This document shows positions 5,489-6,039 of a stretch of 6,039 bases of DNA, piece by piece. Below the pieces are notes generated by a model. It had not been told where the DNA came from and made no database searches. It was given only the letters and a program-made list of their open reading frames with translations. The stretch is from an uncultured Bdellovibrio sp. (lineage in GTDB: Bacteria; Bdellovibrionota; Bdellovibrionia; Bdellovibrionales; Bdellovibrionaceae), in the NCBI GenBank assembly GCA_946480995.1, contig CAMLMF010000172.1:1-6039 (forward strand). Direction: 5' to 3'. Numbering within the stretch: position 1 is the first letter of the stretch; each line of letters starts with the position of its first letter. Made by a program: the position numbers and the translations under genes.

Positions 5489-6039
5489 TTACTGAAATTC
5501 GATCGACTTAACGCCGCCATTCGGTGGCAGCCATTGGGTCCACACATCCAAACGTGCTTTAGTAACAATTTTTTTATCTTCCGTCTTTAGAACCCAACGA
5601 TTTTGCTCTTTTAAAAGAAAGGCATTCTTAGCAGCATACTGTTCTTTTTTTGCATTAAGAGCATAAACAAACTGCAAAGACCCACCGGTTTCAGGCGCTA
5701 AGTAATAACCTTTGATATTAATCGCATGGGTATCAAAAACCGCAACGAACTTAAGACCATTTTCTAAGGCTTGCAAATTGCGAAAGCGCAAATAACTTTC
5801 AACTTCGCGATCCGTGTATTTTCCTTGATCCCAATACACCGTCAAAATTTTCTGGTTTTCATCCTGCAAAACAAAAAGGCGCACCCACAATTTCGCATCG
5901 TAATTATTCTCAACCAACAAGATCTGCTGAAGCGCCCCTTCGGCAAGCATCTTAGCAACAAAAGCATTCTGAGCTTTAATAAACTCCTCAGCTTTTCGTT
6001 CATCCGGACGATATTTCCCCGACGAATCAAAACGCTGAT
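5489..6039 (-). CDS. Protein of unknown function (partial, 5' end beyond the window)
   Basis: The frame is open from TAA (5491-5489) to the right edge, giving 182 visible residues. The ATG at 5950 is internal: the frame continues upstream through a charged, helix-like stretch (including KYRPDERKAEEFIKAQ), so the true start lies outside. After that come alternating hydrophobic stretches typical of beta strands (QQILLVEN, KLWVRLFVLQ, KILTVYWDQGKYTD, LKFVAVFDTH, GSLQFVYALN), ending in TQWLPPNGGVKSIEFQ. It is rich in aromatic residues (F, Y, W) and lysine. I see no catalytic motif, cysteine pattern or membrane helix in the visible part; any signal peptide would be out of view. I do not recognise the family. 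It converges on hrpB with a gap of 23 bases (5466-5488). Confidence 0.75.
   Translation of the reverse strand, partial: QRFDSSGKYRPDERKAEEFIKAQNAFVAKMLAEGALQQILLVENNYDAKLWVRLFVLQDENQKILTVYWDQGKYTDREVESYLRFRNLQALENGLKFVAVFDTHAINIKGYYLAPETGGSLQFVYALNAKKEQYAAKNAFLLKEQNRWVLKTEDKKIVTKARLDVWTQWLPPNGGVKSIEFQ

Noticed and set aside
5511..5527. GCCGCC/GGTGGC hairpin with an ATTC loop just beyond hrpB, as a possible terminator
   Set aside because: It lies inside the coding region of the convergent gene (the WLPPNGG stretch). The stem is short with one G-T pair, and no T run follows on either strand.
5348..5590. Open + strand frame spanning the end of hrpB and the convergent gene
   Set aside because: It overlaps two better-supported genes, and its peptide is rich in R, Q and K with no family resemblance or ribosome site.
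1..6039. Mobile element, CRISPR array, toxin-antitoxin or defence system
   Set aside because: I looked for terminal inverted repeats, spaced direct repeats, transposase or integrase motifs and small paired genes. None are present, and all genes belong to ordinary chromosomal families or are single unknowns.

Overview
This window looks like an ordinary, densely packed chromosomal segment of a Gram-negative bacterium. It carries six genes: two are cut by the window edges and four are complete. There are no mobile elements, CRISPR arrays, tRNAs or rRNAs. Base composition looks balanced (not computed) and codon use looks even across the genes, so nothing points to recent transfer. The mix of a two-domain receiver/CheX protein, an HrpB helicase and lysine- and glutamate-rich proteins of moderate GC would suit a Bdellovibrio-like predator or another delta-proteobacterial-type lineage. 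That placement is an impression and has not been tested.

Left part (1-1026, + strand): the tail of an unidentified gene overlaps by 11 bases the start of a gene for a response-regulator receiver domain fused to a CheX-type phosphatase domain. The pair is probably translationally coupled and belongs to chemotaxis or another two-component circuit. Next, on the - strand (1427-1023), is a small hot-dog fold acyl-CoA thioesterase. Its stop codon interlocks with that of the receiver/CheX gene.

The 118 bases between 1428 and 1545 are the only intergenic space of any size. They hold a good sigma-70-type promoter for the thioesterase and weaker candidates for the rightward operon.

Middle and right (1546-5465, + strand): three genes are packed with gaps of 4 and 1 bases. 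They encode a HAD-superfamily hydrolase, a short RsmI-like tetrapyrrole-methylase-family methyltransferase, and the DEAH-box helicase HrpB. Two of the three belong to families that act on RNA, so RNA or ribosome metabolism is a reasonable but unproven theme. After a 23-base gap, a protein of unknown function is encoded on the - strand and runs off the right edge.

I see no clearly novel system. The items most worth a second look are the receiver/CheX fusion with its reduced acidic pocket, the shortened RsmI-like enzyme with altered signature residues, and the compact divergent promoter region.
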